Source: Forficula auricularia (Eukaryota > Arthropoda > Insecta > Dermaptera > Forficulidae). From it: a DNA stretch of 64,000 nt. The notes beneath the pieces are model-generated. The model ran no database searches. It was not told where the DNA came from and was given only the letters and a program-made list of their open reading frames with translations. Location of the stretch: NCBI GenBank assembly GCA_024734495.1, contig JALMQS010000089.1, positions 3,359,445 to 3,423,444 on the forward strand, written 5' to 3'. Positions 52,076 to 63,219 of this stretch are shown here, in pieces (the first letter of the stretch is position 1; every line of letters begins with the position of its first letter). Both the position numbers and the translations under genes were made by a program.

Positions 52076-55000
52076 TTTCTCTTTCTAAAGCACCACCTTT
52101 TGAGCACTGTATATAAATTCATAATTTAAAATAAGTTTCAAAACCAAGTTCTTGCACACCATGTGCTAATGGGATAGAATGCACAGTTAAGCCACTAGTT
52201 CTTGTATTTCCTTTGCTGGGTATGACAATGTTGGTTATTTTGTTGACTTCAGGACAAAGCCATTTAGTCAGCTCATAATAATGTGTTGCTATGCTGTTCC
52301 ATATTCAGTGGTGCCGGGTAGTTACCAGGGCACCACGACGCTCAAGCTCAGACTTTTAGATGGGCAAAGATCTGTTACAGAACTATATTAATGGTATAAA
52401 TAATACAGAGTTATTTCTTCAAATAGTATATCAATATAAGCCAAACTATATGAAGAAAATGATCTTAAATTTATAGGACAAATGTTCAATGTATATCAAT
52501 GAGTAAAGTGCAGTATTTCTATTACTACACATGGTCAATGGTTTTGAAAGAGTGTTCAACGACCTAAATCAATGTACCTACTTCCCTTCACTTTAAACAC
52601 CAGTAGAAGACAATGAATCAATAAATTCCCTTCATGAATTCCAAAATATTCCAAGCTGATTTTTCAATTAATCATGATTTCACCACTGGAAAGTATGAAA
52701 ATTGTCCATCAATCATGGTATTTACTAAAAAAACCTAATTTTTGGTTCAATTTCATCAAAATCTTATCAACCATAAATCACAGCACTACCTAAACACTCT
52801 CTTGAGGCCTTGTTTTCGATATTCATACAGTTTGGAGCACTAGGCAATATACAAAATTTGATAAAATTTATACTGAAAACTGAATATATACATAAATTGG
52901 GCATTAAATCACTGTATAAATATATTTATAGTGTTCAATGTTGGGGCTCTTTATAAGTACCACATCTACATTTGGTACCACTGGGCACACCACAGTGTAT
53001 AGTCAAGTATTAATAATCATCCCTATACGCACACATGGTTTTTTTCTATTTTATTCGAAATATCTCAAGAAGCATTCTTCATCGATTAAAAGTGGGCAGT
53101 AAATCGCATTTCAATAGCTTTCTACCAAAAAGCCTAATAAGTGAACATTAAAAAATTATAATACATCCTGTTGGAACTAGTTAGTCTGCCTGTTAGTTTA
53201 ATGCATTTTTAAATTTTTTGGTGGAGCTGGGCTCAGGAAAGCAGTGTAGTGTCCATGGCTCATCATAAGGTGGACCCTCAGTCCATTGAACCAGACTACA
53301 GTTAGACTGGTGCTGTCAACTTACAAATTAAGGGCAGCTGGAAGGAGGGAGGAAGGTAAAAGTTAAAAATCCAAAAGTCATTTAATTCGCTCACTTCCAT
53401 TTTGCCATGATCAGTGGGGACACAGGCGTGTCATCCCCAAAAACTAATCCCCCTCCAGTTCGTCATCATTGCTAATGTAAATGTGGGGACAGGTTAACAA
53501 TAGTAGAATCCATCAGTAATACATGAACACATCCTTCTCTTTTATGCAAAATATAATAGTTCTAAACCATTCTGAGATATTTCAGAAAAAAGCAAGCAAC
53601 AAAACAACACTTTTTTTCATACCGATTCATCTCAACTGCAAAACTGGTAAAAGTAATAAAGAGATAAGATAAAATTATTCATTTAATTCAATTAATCCGT
53701 TTTAGTGTATGGGACTCACTTCAGAATGCTCTATATTTTTCAGTGCATGTCCTAACTTGCATCAGGGCCTCATAATGGATTGAAATATAAACCCAGACTT
53801 ATGTCTCATCAGCCAAGATTTCTTCAATGTTTCTAAAAATGCTTTACCTTTGATGTTCTGCATTCATTCTAACATGAACATAAAGATGTTTTGAGAATAT
53901 GATGGACAGGTTAACAGGTACTAGTACAACTCAAAATAACATTCAACTTCTAAATCTTCTTCATTTCATTTACAGTACTATACATTTAAACATTTATCAC
54001 CAGGTACTCTTCCTTTCTGTTTATTAGTAATTATTCAGTATTATTTGCCAGTTAAAGTGTATCCGATTTGCATCCTCATAAAATTTAACCATTCCAGGAG
54101 GACAACTCAAACAAAATAATATTGATTTGAAAATCTTGAAAATGTAATCTGTCTCTCTTAGCATTTATTTATAAGGACACAACCGAAGGAAGTCTGAAAA
54201 TTGTCTTATACATTAAACAGCTGATGGCAGTTATATGAGGAAGAACATTTATGAACGTTCATACAGTGATTAGATAAATGACATGCGTGTATGCTGGGCA
54301 TGGCAATAAATACCAAACACTGGCTTCATTAGATAAAGAAATAACGATCACATTTCAGTTGGTACTATTTTTTCATGTTATAACAGGAATGATTGAACAA
54401 ATTAGAATTATTGGATAAAATATAGTGGATGATTTAACTGTGGATGGCCATGAACCTGAAGAGCCCTACAAATCCAAATTAGTGTTTCAAATTGTGTACA
54501 GTTAAATTAAATTTTATAATTAAAAGCAATCATGTGTGTATGTCCATTGATTGTATTAAGATCATATGAATGAATTGATGATTAATATTGGAATATGGGA
54601 ATTGGACAAAATATATCAATTCCTACAACCAGGTAAGCCAAACGTTCGTCAATTGGTGACTTCTTCAGTAGACTCATTCTATCCTCAACACAATGAATAA
54701 TTCCACTACGCGACCAAACATCCTTTCGCGTAGGTGTCTTTGACAAAGAGTGATGAATGAGCCACTGGAAAAGTGAAATTAATGACGGCATCCTTTATTC
54801 TCAATAAAAACTCTGTTTTTTATTTTTAATCCAATTCTACAACATTCCACTGTTAATTAATGCTTATTATGGATATGATGATTACCTAGAAAATGTGATA
54901 ATTTTTTCAAATAAATTATAAGTTATAACGCTCGGAACCCAAAATCCAGAAATCACCTACACTTTATAAAGATTGGGTAAATATTTTATTAATTAATTTA

Positions 55001-55860
55001 TTAAAACAAATTCAAGTTTGGGATGCTTCTCAAATACTAACTACTTGGCTATAATTCTTTATTTTTAATTTAAAAAACTCACTAATTTTATACATGAAAA
55101 TAAACGTTTAATAACAAAATGTAATAAAATTTAAGTTTCAAAATTGTGATACACAAAGGTCAAATTAAATTTTTAAAAAATTTTCTAATATATTTTTGAA
55201 TATCATGATATATCAACTAAATAATTTAAACAAAATATATTAAATCTAACTAGATCAAGTTCTATTACCAAAAAAAAAACTTCTACAATTATTAAATTAT
55301 AGAGTTATAAAAATTGTTGCGGGCATACAACATGGGGAACCAATGAAAATGTGACAAGAATGTGACTATAGGAGGTGGGTCTAGAATAAAATTCGTGTTT
55401 ATATATTATTAAAATGATTTGAATGGAAAATAATCCTAAATTGGAAAAAATAATATATGGATGAGAAAAAAATCTTAGATATTGCAAGAAAAGTGAAATT
55501 TTAAGTTTTTTTTTCAAAAACGTTAGTAAAACAATTAAAGTTATTAAACAATATTTCATAGAATATATAATTTTCAGTCAAGATTTTTGAAAATCAGGAG
55601 ATTGTATATTAAATTTTTATATTATGTTATTATATTAGTTCATAGTTCCTCATCATTTAACTGAAAAAACATTTTGTGTGATGAAATAAGCGGACAAATG
55701 CGGGCCGAAATAAAACATCTGGTATATATGAAATTACCAGACCCCAAAAAGGCTATATATTCATTTGTGTTACTATGGTTGTTAGGTTCCAACTATAATG
55801 TCTTAGTATTTATCAAAAAAATAATAAAAATCTGTATCAACGTCACGTCTATATGAATTT
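52076..55860. other. Long stretch with few repeats and no recognised gene
   Basis: 52990-53640 holds a strongly decayed family A copy ('atggtcaagtatt'-like start, 'gaaatatctcaagaag', 'gttagtctgcctgttagttt'). 54636-54673 holds a degenerate minus-strand hammerhead-like word in which GAAACGU has become GAACGU. 55140-55860 is A/T-rich. Frames of 60-84 codons show no domain. Confidence 0.35.
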
Positions 55861-55917
55861 GTAACAGGAATAGTAGGAAATTGGACAAAATCAATAACAC
55901 AGAGTTTTCATTAAATG

Positions 55918-55959
55918 GGCCAGACGTTTCACCAATTTATTTTGACTTCCTCAGTGGCC
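55918..55959 (-). ncRNA. Hammerhead-like ribozyme motif 9 (most complete of the ACGU class)
   Basis: Minus strand: stem I GGCCA/UGGCC (55955-55959, 55918-55922), core CUGAGGA (55948-55954), extra A 55947, stem II GUCAA/UUGGU (55942-55946, 55931-55935, two G-U wobbles), GAA (55928-55930), ACGU (55924-55927), C at 55923. Confidence 0.6.
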
Positions 55960-56251
55960 TATTTTATCACTCTTTCTCAAAATACAATTTCACTATAAGA
56001 CAAAACATCATTAATCTTTTCGTTTTTTTTTAAGTGAAATGTCTTTAGCGACATATCTGTTTGATTTTTTATTGTTACAATAAAGGAAATGACTTAATAG
56101 AGGGGAAATTATTTTTTTAAAATCCGCTAATAGTTCATGACAAATAAAATTTATTAAAATTAGGAAATTTAAATTATTATTTTAAAACCCTCTAATATTT
56201 CATGACAAATAAAATGTATTAAAATTAGAAATTTAAATTGTTTCAATAACA

Positions 56252-56462
56252 TCTACGGTTACAGAAATTTCACTTCCCCGTAAGCTTGTGTGGATGAGGT
56301 TCACGCATATTTTTTAACATATTCTTGGCTCAAAGTGGGCCAATTTATTCGTCAATTTATTTTGACTTCCTCATTGGCCCACTTTGAGCCAAGAATATGT
56401 TCATATATGCGTGAACCTCATCCACACGAGCGAGAGAGAGTGAAAATTTCTGTAACCATGAG
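56252..56462. repeat. Nested foldback inside the larger element
   Basis: Arms 'ggttacagaaatttcactt' and 'gtgaaaatttctgtaacc' outside, 'tattcttggctcaaagtggg' and 'cccactttgagccaagaata' inside. The centre carries 'tcaatttattttgacttcct', a relic of the motif 9 stem II region. Confidence 0.65.
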
Positions 56463-56723
56463 ATGTACATTGAAGCAATTTAAATTTCTAATTCTAACTA
56501 CATTTTATTTGTCATGAGGGTTTTAAAGTAATTTAAATTTCTAATTTAATAGTTTGTATATAATTATCCATGATTTAGTCGTTTCTATCGCCATTTTTTT
56601 CCTGCTGCAGTAATAAAATCGAACAGATGCTGTCATAAGGTAAATTTCGCTTAAAAAAAAGAAAGATTAATGATGTTCCGTCTTATAATTGAAATTGTGT
56701 TTTGAAGAAAGAGTGATAAAATA

Positions 56724-56766
56724 GGCCACTGAAGAAGTCAAAATAAATTGGTGAAAACGTCTGGCC
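56724..56766 (+). ncRNA. Hammerhead-like ribozyme motif 10
   Basis: Same stems as motif 9: GGCCA (56724-56728) with UGGCC (56762-56766), core CUGAAGA (56729-56735), extra A 56736, GUCAA/UUGGU. One additional A makes GAAAACGU (56753-56760), so this arm is probably impaired relative to motif 9. Confidence 0.5.
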
Positions 56767-56879
56767 ATTTAATGAAAACTCATTTTTGTCCAATTCCCTG
56801 CCTTCCTGTTACAAATAATAAAAATATATAATAATAATAAATAATTAATTCATCAAAGATTCAACAAATTTAATGAAAA

Positions 56880-57240
56880 ATCCAGCAGTATTGTTGGTTG
56901 GCCAGGTGGTTTTTGCCTCAAGGGTCCACGACACGACAAGACCGCTTATCATGTCGAATATATAAACGGGGAAAGAGTTTGGATTCTGACGCATTTTATT
57001 CCTCTCTAGGTGGTGAAATGTCTCTATCCTGGACGTTTCCAAAAGGGGACAAGGGGGAGCTGTTATCCGAAGGCTCTCATTATTCCCACAACCGAGTCCT
57101 TCATTTTCCAGATGTTTAACTGATTTCCAATTGGCTTGTCATGCAATGTTGTCCACAGCTCATTGACAAGATTCGATCGGACGGTTTAATTTATCGACAT
57201 CCATTAAATCGATCCACTGATTTGTCACTCTAGATCGTGT
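56880..57240. other. GC-richer unique block
   Basis: 'ccaggtggtttttgcctcaa', 'gacaagggggagctgttatc' and neighbours stand out from AT-rich flanks. A 73-codon plus frame has no recognised domain or clear splice sites. Non-coding exon or conserved element possible. Confidence 0.3.
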
Positions 57241-57599
57241 ATTTCTATCTATATATACATATATATGAAAAACTAGATTTAAATAAGAATTGGTTTCATC
57301 GTGATGAGGTGGTATTCAAAGTGGAAGAACAATACGGAGCATAAAAATGGTTCAGCCTTCCAAGCGTATTTGTATACAATGACGGGTGTCAGAAGATACA
57401 CGCCTCAAATTCATATAGCTCGAATAAAGACTAGAGAAAGGTTGAGTGCTGCTTGGTTTGAATAAGGAAAAAAATATTTTTTATTCAAATTATGGAGAAG
57501 AAAGGCAATGTAGTTGAAAATCACTGCTGCACACCTGCGCATGGTCATTATTACTATTATGAGAGGAAATCGGATCATCTGTTTAGATGAAAATAAAGA

Positions 57600-57895
57600 C
57601 ACACCTAGGTATATAAAGTAATGAAAAATTTTGAAGAAAAATGTTAGAAACTTTTAAAATATAAAATGCTAGGTGGGTTTTATATAAATAAAAGAACATA
57701 TGTTTGTTTAGCGTTTCCGTTATTGAACTCTTGAAGATGGGCTTATGCCCCGAAATATATACAGAGTCGTGCTAGACTAGAATCTGATCTTTTAGTCTTG
57801 GCAGCAGCCTACCTAGTATTATTATCTTTCAAATTTTAAAAAAAATTTCAGCATTTTCTTTACTTTGGCTAAAATGTTTCACCAAGACGCCCTCA
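57600..57895. mobile_element. Penelope-like inverted element with decayed motif
   Basis: Left 'aatgctaggtgggttttata' and right 'gcctacctagtatt' mirror, with the outer end 'aaaatgtttcaccaagac'. The centre has UUGAAGA in place of CUGAAGA, stem II GGGC/GCCC and GAAAUAUAUAC (57731-57770): the same layout with C3 mutated. Confidence 0.5.
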
Positions 57896-57899
57896 GACC

Positions 57900-58855
57900 A
57901 GTCTCCATTTAACAAAGACAAAAACACACTTGTCAAATGAATACACGGGATGATTTGCGCGACCAGGGTAAATATATTTGGAGTATTTTTAGGGGTAGGG
58001 TCATTTTTAAGCAATTTATTATTGTTATTTATTTATATGATTTTTATTCCAGGAGCTTCAGGAATGAATGATTCGCTTATAAGTTGGTTCATAACAGTTC
58101 AGGTTACTCGTAATCCTGTTTACTATACTAGTAATTCAATAATACATGGTAAATAGATTCTCATTTAACTGATAGCTAACTATTAATTAAGTATGTGCAT
58201 ACTGTAGCCTCAACTCGTGCAGTTCCAAAATTTCTCAAAGTGCTACAATGGTATGAGCAACCAAATGACAAACATCTATTAAGAAAAATGAAATTTTATC
58301 TGATTGAGATGATATATTATTAATTAGGAGGTTATCTAGAAGGATTTTTAAAAGATGAATTTTTAATATTGAATGTATTTATATAGAGAATTTGTTTATC
58401 TAGAAATATTTGAAATCGAGAAAAAAAATCTCACCTGGAAGATGAGCGAGGGTTCGCAGATAATTACAACACGATGCTTCGCATCTACCTGAAGGTGCGA
58501 AAATCCCGGACTACTTGTTGCACACGACACTAGAAGGCCCTGCAATTGATAAGTACTTAGAGTAAGTATTCTTAAAACTTAAGCATTGAGGAGTGAGTGA
58601 GAGAGGAAGAAATAAAAGCAAGAGAGGGCAGGCGAACGCTAATATTTACTGGGCCAGGGTTTTGGATTTATTAAAAAATTAAATAAATGGGGTGTGTGGA
58701 ACACATGACTTTCACTTTCCTCATCAAATCATCCTAGGAATATTTCTCTTTCAAATTAATCCCTTCACAGTGTTTTAATAAAGATAGAAAAAAATATCTG
58801 AATATAATAATATATACCATAAATAAATACAAATCTTCAAACTTTTAATTGAAAA
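57900..58855. other. No gene supported
   Basis: The 58420-58560 patch ('gatgagcgagggttcgcaga') is GC-richer but carries no exon I can defend. 57950-58156 has an open 68-codon plus frame with a hydrophobic segment in T-rich sequence, probably chance. Confidence 0.3.
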
Positions 58856-58861
58856 GTTTTT

Positions 58862-58931
58862 ATTTTGCCAAGAGTAGCAGAGTTGTTGTATCATAGAGAG
58901 AAACAAAGAGGTTGTCCTCTGCTTGATGTAG
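58862..58931 (+). repeat. Hairpin repeat family C, copy
   Basis: 'agagtagcagagttgttgta' to 'gttgtcctctgcttgatg', with a perfect AGCAGAG/CTCTGCT stem. Confidence 0.55.
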
Positions 58932-59384
58932 TGATGTTTAACTAGCTTGTCTACTAAGTATGAACAAAAATTTTCAATATCCACGCGATGAAAAATAAAA
59001 TTTGAACGAAATTTTCTCTTTGGAGAGAGACTGGCTGGTAGAATTTTTAGCTGAAAGTAATGGAAGGCAGCTCAGGAGTAGTGAAGAAAGAAAAAATTAT
59101 CTCAATTTACAAATAAGGTCTATTTATTGGATTGTCATTCTCTTTTTTCCTCCTTTCCTTTTAAACCATCGTTTCGAAGGATTCTTCCCCCCTTCTTCAG
59201 GGTTTCAAAGGGCCAATGGAGGAAACAAACAAGATACTTTCTTTCCTCTCTCCTAGCAGTGGATTTGAAATTTTTAACTTCCTTGGCAGAAGCATTAAAA
59301 TACATTTTTTCCTTAATATATCAAGCTTGAGAGAAAGGAATTTAGTCTTTTTGATTTTAAGTTCCACGTTTTCAGTAGAGGTTG

Positions 59385-59790
59385 CCATTAATAGTCAAAA
59401 CATCAAAAATGGAATGCAATAAGGTTATTCCTCTAGTAGTAGAAAAGAATCGATCGTTATTTTTGATTTTAAGTCAATTTCTCCATGTCTTCTGTAATGG
59501 TTACCAATAAAAATCCAATGTAAAATTGTTATTCCTCAAGTATTAGATGGGAATCGATGGCGATTTTGATTTTAACTCGATTCCTCCATGTCTTCAGTAA
59601 TAGTTACCAATAATAACCGAAACGTCAAAAATCCAATGTAGAATGTTTATTCCTCGAGATCTCTATTTTTGAATTTAAGTCAACATGAACTGCAAATAGC
59701 AAGTGATATCTGATTAATAATAAAAGAATAAACATATTAATATTTCAAATGACTTGGGATAAAGTTTAGCAGTTTATTTATATCTGCACA
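59385..59790. repeat. Tandem repeat of about 125 bp plus flank
   Basis: Three diverged units contain 'caaaaatccaatgtaaaatt', 'attcctc(a/g)ag(t)att' and 'tcgattcctccatgtcttca'. The end 'caaatgacttgggataaagt' is the inverse of a block at 44213. Confidence 0.6.
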
Positions 59791-59895
59791 TGTATCTTTT
59801 GTATTCAGATATTTAGCAAAATCTGAATACCTATCTAAATCTAAATGTTTTGGAAAATTTGTATCTGTATCTATACAAAAGCATCTATATCTAGG

Positions 59896-59965
59896 CTTAC
59901 CATACGTCCCGATTTGACCCGGGGCTGCCCATGTTTCAAGGTATGGTCCCGGGCGTTCCGGTTAT
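59896..59965 (+). repeat. 'TTACCATACGTCCCG' transposon-end fragment
   Basis: 'cttaccatacgtcccgattt' and 'ggtcccgggcgttccggtta' form a typical interspersed-repeat end. The inverse 'cgggacgtatggtaacc' occurs at 13520. Confidence 0.4.
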
Positions 59966-60139
59966 TTGTAAAAAAATTAAAATATACCTACTCCAAGTCA
60001 AAAAGTGAAACCTCGGAAAATCGCAATTAGGTACCACGAAAAAAATAAGAAAGAATTTTCCAAGAAAGTTCACGATAACGATAAATCATAATATTCATTT
60101 CATAATAATAAGGTATTTTCAGTAAAGAGTAATTAATTT

Positions 60140-60320
60140 TGTTAAGGGAGAATGATGTAGGTTCTTGATGAAACATATTAAATAAAGTAAATACAATTTT
60201 GAAAATTTTATTAGAAACTTTTGAAAATTTAAAATATACTGGTACCTATGTATTTTATATTTTAAATTTTCAAAAGTTTCTAAAAAAAATTTCAAAAGTT
60301 TTCTTTACTTTAAAGAGTAA
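60140..60320. repeat. Inverted repeat of Penelope-like terminal block
   Basis: 'taagggagaatgatgtaggt' then 'tgatgaaacat', and arms 'agaaacttttgaaaatttaa' with 'ttaaattttcaaaagtttct'. It lacks the hammerhead part. Confidence 0.55.
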
Positions 60321-60547
60321 TTAAAAATTACTACTTAAGTGTTTTTTGTTAACTATTTCAGTTCTTAACTTTTTTGAGTCATAAGTATTTGGCTATAACT
60401 AAGCTTCCTCAAAATTATTACAATATTAATTGAAAGATGAAATTTTCTTCAAATAATCATGATACTTTCAGCTTTTGATTATTCAAAATTTTGGAATTAT
60501 CTTAAGTTGAATGTAAAGTTTTGCGGTTGGCCCAGTTAAAACGCGTT

Positions 60548-61201
60548 GTGGGGTAATTGGACCAGCCCAGCCTATTTGCTGTTTTTTTTAATTTTTAACA
60601 TCTTTTGAGCAGTTGGACATGTTCCCCTATCCCTCAAGGCCCTGGCCGTAGGTAGAATTAGTCTCATTTGTATATTGATTAAAAATAATCAAAAGATGTA
60701 ATTGGGCACTGACTAGGCTGGCCCAGTTGCACCAAGACCTCTATTTTTTTTATTCTATTGAATTTTTTAAGGTAGATAAGTTTAAACGCCAAGTATAATT
60801 TTTAAAATCGATTTTTATTACAGAAAATACAAAAAAGTATCATAAATCAAACAACTAAACAAAATAATTTCATTTTACCCATTGAAATAAAGTTAAATAG
60901 GTTCCTTATGCTTAAGAAAGCCTTAATTAAGTACTTACTCAAGTCTCAATATTTTCAAGGAACTGGGTAAGGCAACTAGGTAAGAAGTAAGCACATAACT
61001 AGGCAAATAAGTAAATAAGTAATTAACTTAACTAAGTACTTAAGTATAAAATAAACTTAAAGAAATTTCTCTAATTCAGGAACACTGAAAATTTCCCACC
61101 AATATGAAAAAGTGAATTGCGCTAAAAAAATGCGGTAAAATTAAAAAGATCTGGGGTTACAGGACCCCTGGCCCAGTTGCCCCCGGCCCCAGTTACCCCA
61201 C
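60548..61201. mobile_element. MITE-like element with GTGGGGTAA ends
   Basis: 'gtggggtaattgg' on the left and 'ccagttaccccac' on the right are inverted repeats. Internal 'ggcccagttg' and 'tgggccag'-like words recur. Non-coding, about 650 bp. Class unknown. Confidence 0.5.
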
Positions 61202-61535
61202 CTGACTTATTATCTATATTTAGTAGATTTTTAAAAATGTAGATATCTTTAATAACATTGCATAATTCATATATCATCCTGAGCCATTAAAACTCGAAAA
61301 AAATGTATTTTTCAAAATTCTTAATAAAAAAATAAAACGAGAAATTATGTGGAGTTTTTGTTTAGGTATTTGAACCTCTGGTCATGTTCCAATGTTTCAT
61401 TCGGACACTTTTATTAATCAGTAAATATCTTCGTGCTGTGTTCCTCTCCCTCGGAGGGTTCTTATTCAAAGGTGTAGTGGCTCCAATCACCGAAATAAAT
61501 TCCTCCACATGCATGTTCGATTTTTTCGCTCAAGA
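61202..61535. other. No gene seen
   Basis: AT-rich to 61400, then a mixed stretch ('tcctctccctcggagggttc') leading into the GC-richer block. Confidence 0.3.
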
Positions 61536-61539
61536 CCAT

Positions 61540-61850
61540 TCATAATTATGCAAATGAGATGTAAATCCGTGCTGACATCTTCCTCCCTCCGTATCTCTCC
61601 GCTCCCTCTTCTTGTTGGTCTATTTGTTTTCCCGATGGACCAGAGGGCAGAGCAGGTGGCTGCAAAGAAGCGAGGAAATCAACGATGAAGCAGAAAAAAC
61701 GACGTCCTCTTTTTTTATTTTTTCTTTCATCCGAGTTGAACTTGAAAAGAGAACAATAATTCGTTGGGCTGGACCTTTTTTTCCAAGGGGGCCGATGAAT
61801 ACCTGCCAGGTGAGAAAGGTGTCCAAAATACGTCATTAATTCCAGATAAA
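61540..61850 (+). other. GC-richer block with a consensus splice donor
   Basis: Overlapping frames of 68-96 codons on both strands (61546-61839) show no domain. At 61801-61816 'acctgccaggtgagaaagg' offers a near-perfect donor (CAG|GTGAG). An untranslated or short coding first exon is possible; no partner exon was found. Confidence 0.35.
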
Positions 61851-62284
61851 AGACCTGCGGTTCTTTCAGCCGTGCGATTTTTTGTTGTTGTCCAAAATCA
61901 AGTCGTCAGGGGAATACTAGCGAAATTCTAAGTCCGAAAAAAATTGAATAGCTTATTCAGATATGGATGCATCTCTATTAATGACAAGGTGACGAATTTC
62001 CCCCTTACAATTTCTCTATAATGATTCAAAAGATAGAGGCATAAAGGATTATTCTCTAGAGATTAAGTTCATACACGCGTCTTAAGCTGGTGTAGCATTA
62101 CTTCTACTCGTTTTGATGGATCGTTATATTTTTTTTGGTCCCTTTAAACAAAAAATTTTGTAACACGCTGCTTCGATTTTTAATAATAATAATAATCCAA
62201 AATTTCTTTAATATTATCATCTTATATCAAGCTCTTTTCGAAACGTTGTTTATTCTAACGAGTTATCTCATCTTTCATGATTAT
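61851..62284. other. AT-rich DNA, no gene seen
   Basis: Nothing recognisable. Confidence 0.3.
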
Positions 62285-62520
62285 ATTTCTATTAATTTTG
62301 TTAAGGGAGAATTGTGTAGGTTCTTGGTGAAACATTTTAAATAAAGTAAAGAAAATTTTTGAAATTTTTTTTAGAAATTTTTTGAAATTTAAAATATAAA
62401 ATACTAGGTAGGTTTCACATAACACATTGTTAAGGGAGAATGGTATTTATGTGAAACCTACCTAGTATTTTAAATTTTTAAAAAGTTTCTAAAAAAATTT
62501 TCTTTACTTTATATTTTTAT
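62285..62520. repeat. Inverted repeat of Penelope-like terminal block
   Basis: 'ttgttaagggagaattgtgt', 'ggttcttggtgaaacatttt', then 'atactaggtaggtttcacat' mirrored by 'atgtgaaacctacctagtat'. 'ttgttaagggagaatgg' occurs again at the centre. It is the clearest copy of the terminal block and lacks a hammerhead core. Confidence 0.6.
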
Positions 62521-62645
62521 TACCTACTTGCATATTCTTCGATTTCGAATTATAAGAGTTTAGTCTAATTATTATATTCGATTTTTATATATAATATAGC
62601 ACTTTTAGAAATCAAGTCGGTGATTTTTCAACAATATGTATATTT

Positions 62646-62830
62646 TTTTTTTTTTTTTTGGCTTTTCGGCCCTTGTAGCCATAAGCCAATTTACGATACT
62701 ATATATTTTTTAAATTTCGTCTCTACTCCGGGGGTCAGATTTTAGCCGAATGCCTCGAGTCGGATTCGAACCCGGGTCCCACTTGGTTAGCAGGATGATG
62801 CGCTACCGCCTAGCCTATCTGACCCCCCCC
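62646..62830 (-). mobile_element. tRNA-derived SINE with target duplication
   Basis: The minus strand has a tRNA-like head (box A near 'gataggctaggcggtag', box B 'cccgggttcgaatccga'), a body with 'gcttatggctacaagggc' and an A17-type tail (T run 62643-62660). 'caatatgtatat' is duplicated at 62632-62643 and 62831-62842. The C9 tract at the head-side junction is unusual. Confidence 0.8.
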
Positions 62831-63219
62831 CAATATGTATATTTATAAATTAAAATTTTTATTGTAATATTATAATAATTAAAAGTTATAAAATTAACTA
62901 AACACTTTTAAATATAAAGAGAAATCATTGAGGTTGTGCTCGCTTGATGGAAATAAACATATATAGATATAGATATAATAAATATAAATATGTATACTCA
63001 TGGGAAAAATTCGCGGGACGTGTACCTAATAAAGAAAATTTTATAAAATTTAAATAAAATGTGAAATTTGAGGAAAAAATCAATATTTAAGTGAGTTATT
63101 AAAATGAATAAAAGTAAGAATATAAATAATATTTTAACAAATTAATCAAGAAACTAAAAGATAAGAGTCTTCACTTTAAATCTAATTATAGCTTTATTTT
63201 GTTCAGCTAATTTTGTCCA

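Larger units (their letters stand above)
55861..56812. mobile_element. Large Penelope-like foldback with hammerhead motif in each arm
   Basis: Outer ends 'gtaacaggaatagtagg' and 'ctgccttcctgttac' pair, and the arms share 'aaattggacaaaa', 'ttttcattaaatggg' and 'taggccactga' in inverse. Motif 9 lies on the minus strand in the left arm and motif 10 on the plus strand in the right arm, both pointing outward. A second foldback (56252-56462, 'tgtggatgaggttcacgcat' with 'atgcgtgaacctcatccaca') with a further degenerate motif is nested near the centre. No protein. Confidence 0.75.

Noticed and set aside
54636..54673. Minus-strand hammerhead-like word
   Set aside because: GAAACGU has lost an A and stem I is poor; considered decayed.
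55674..55856. 60-codon plus frame with Lys-rich peptide
   Set aside because: AT-rich, no domain, no splice context; adjacent to a foldback element.
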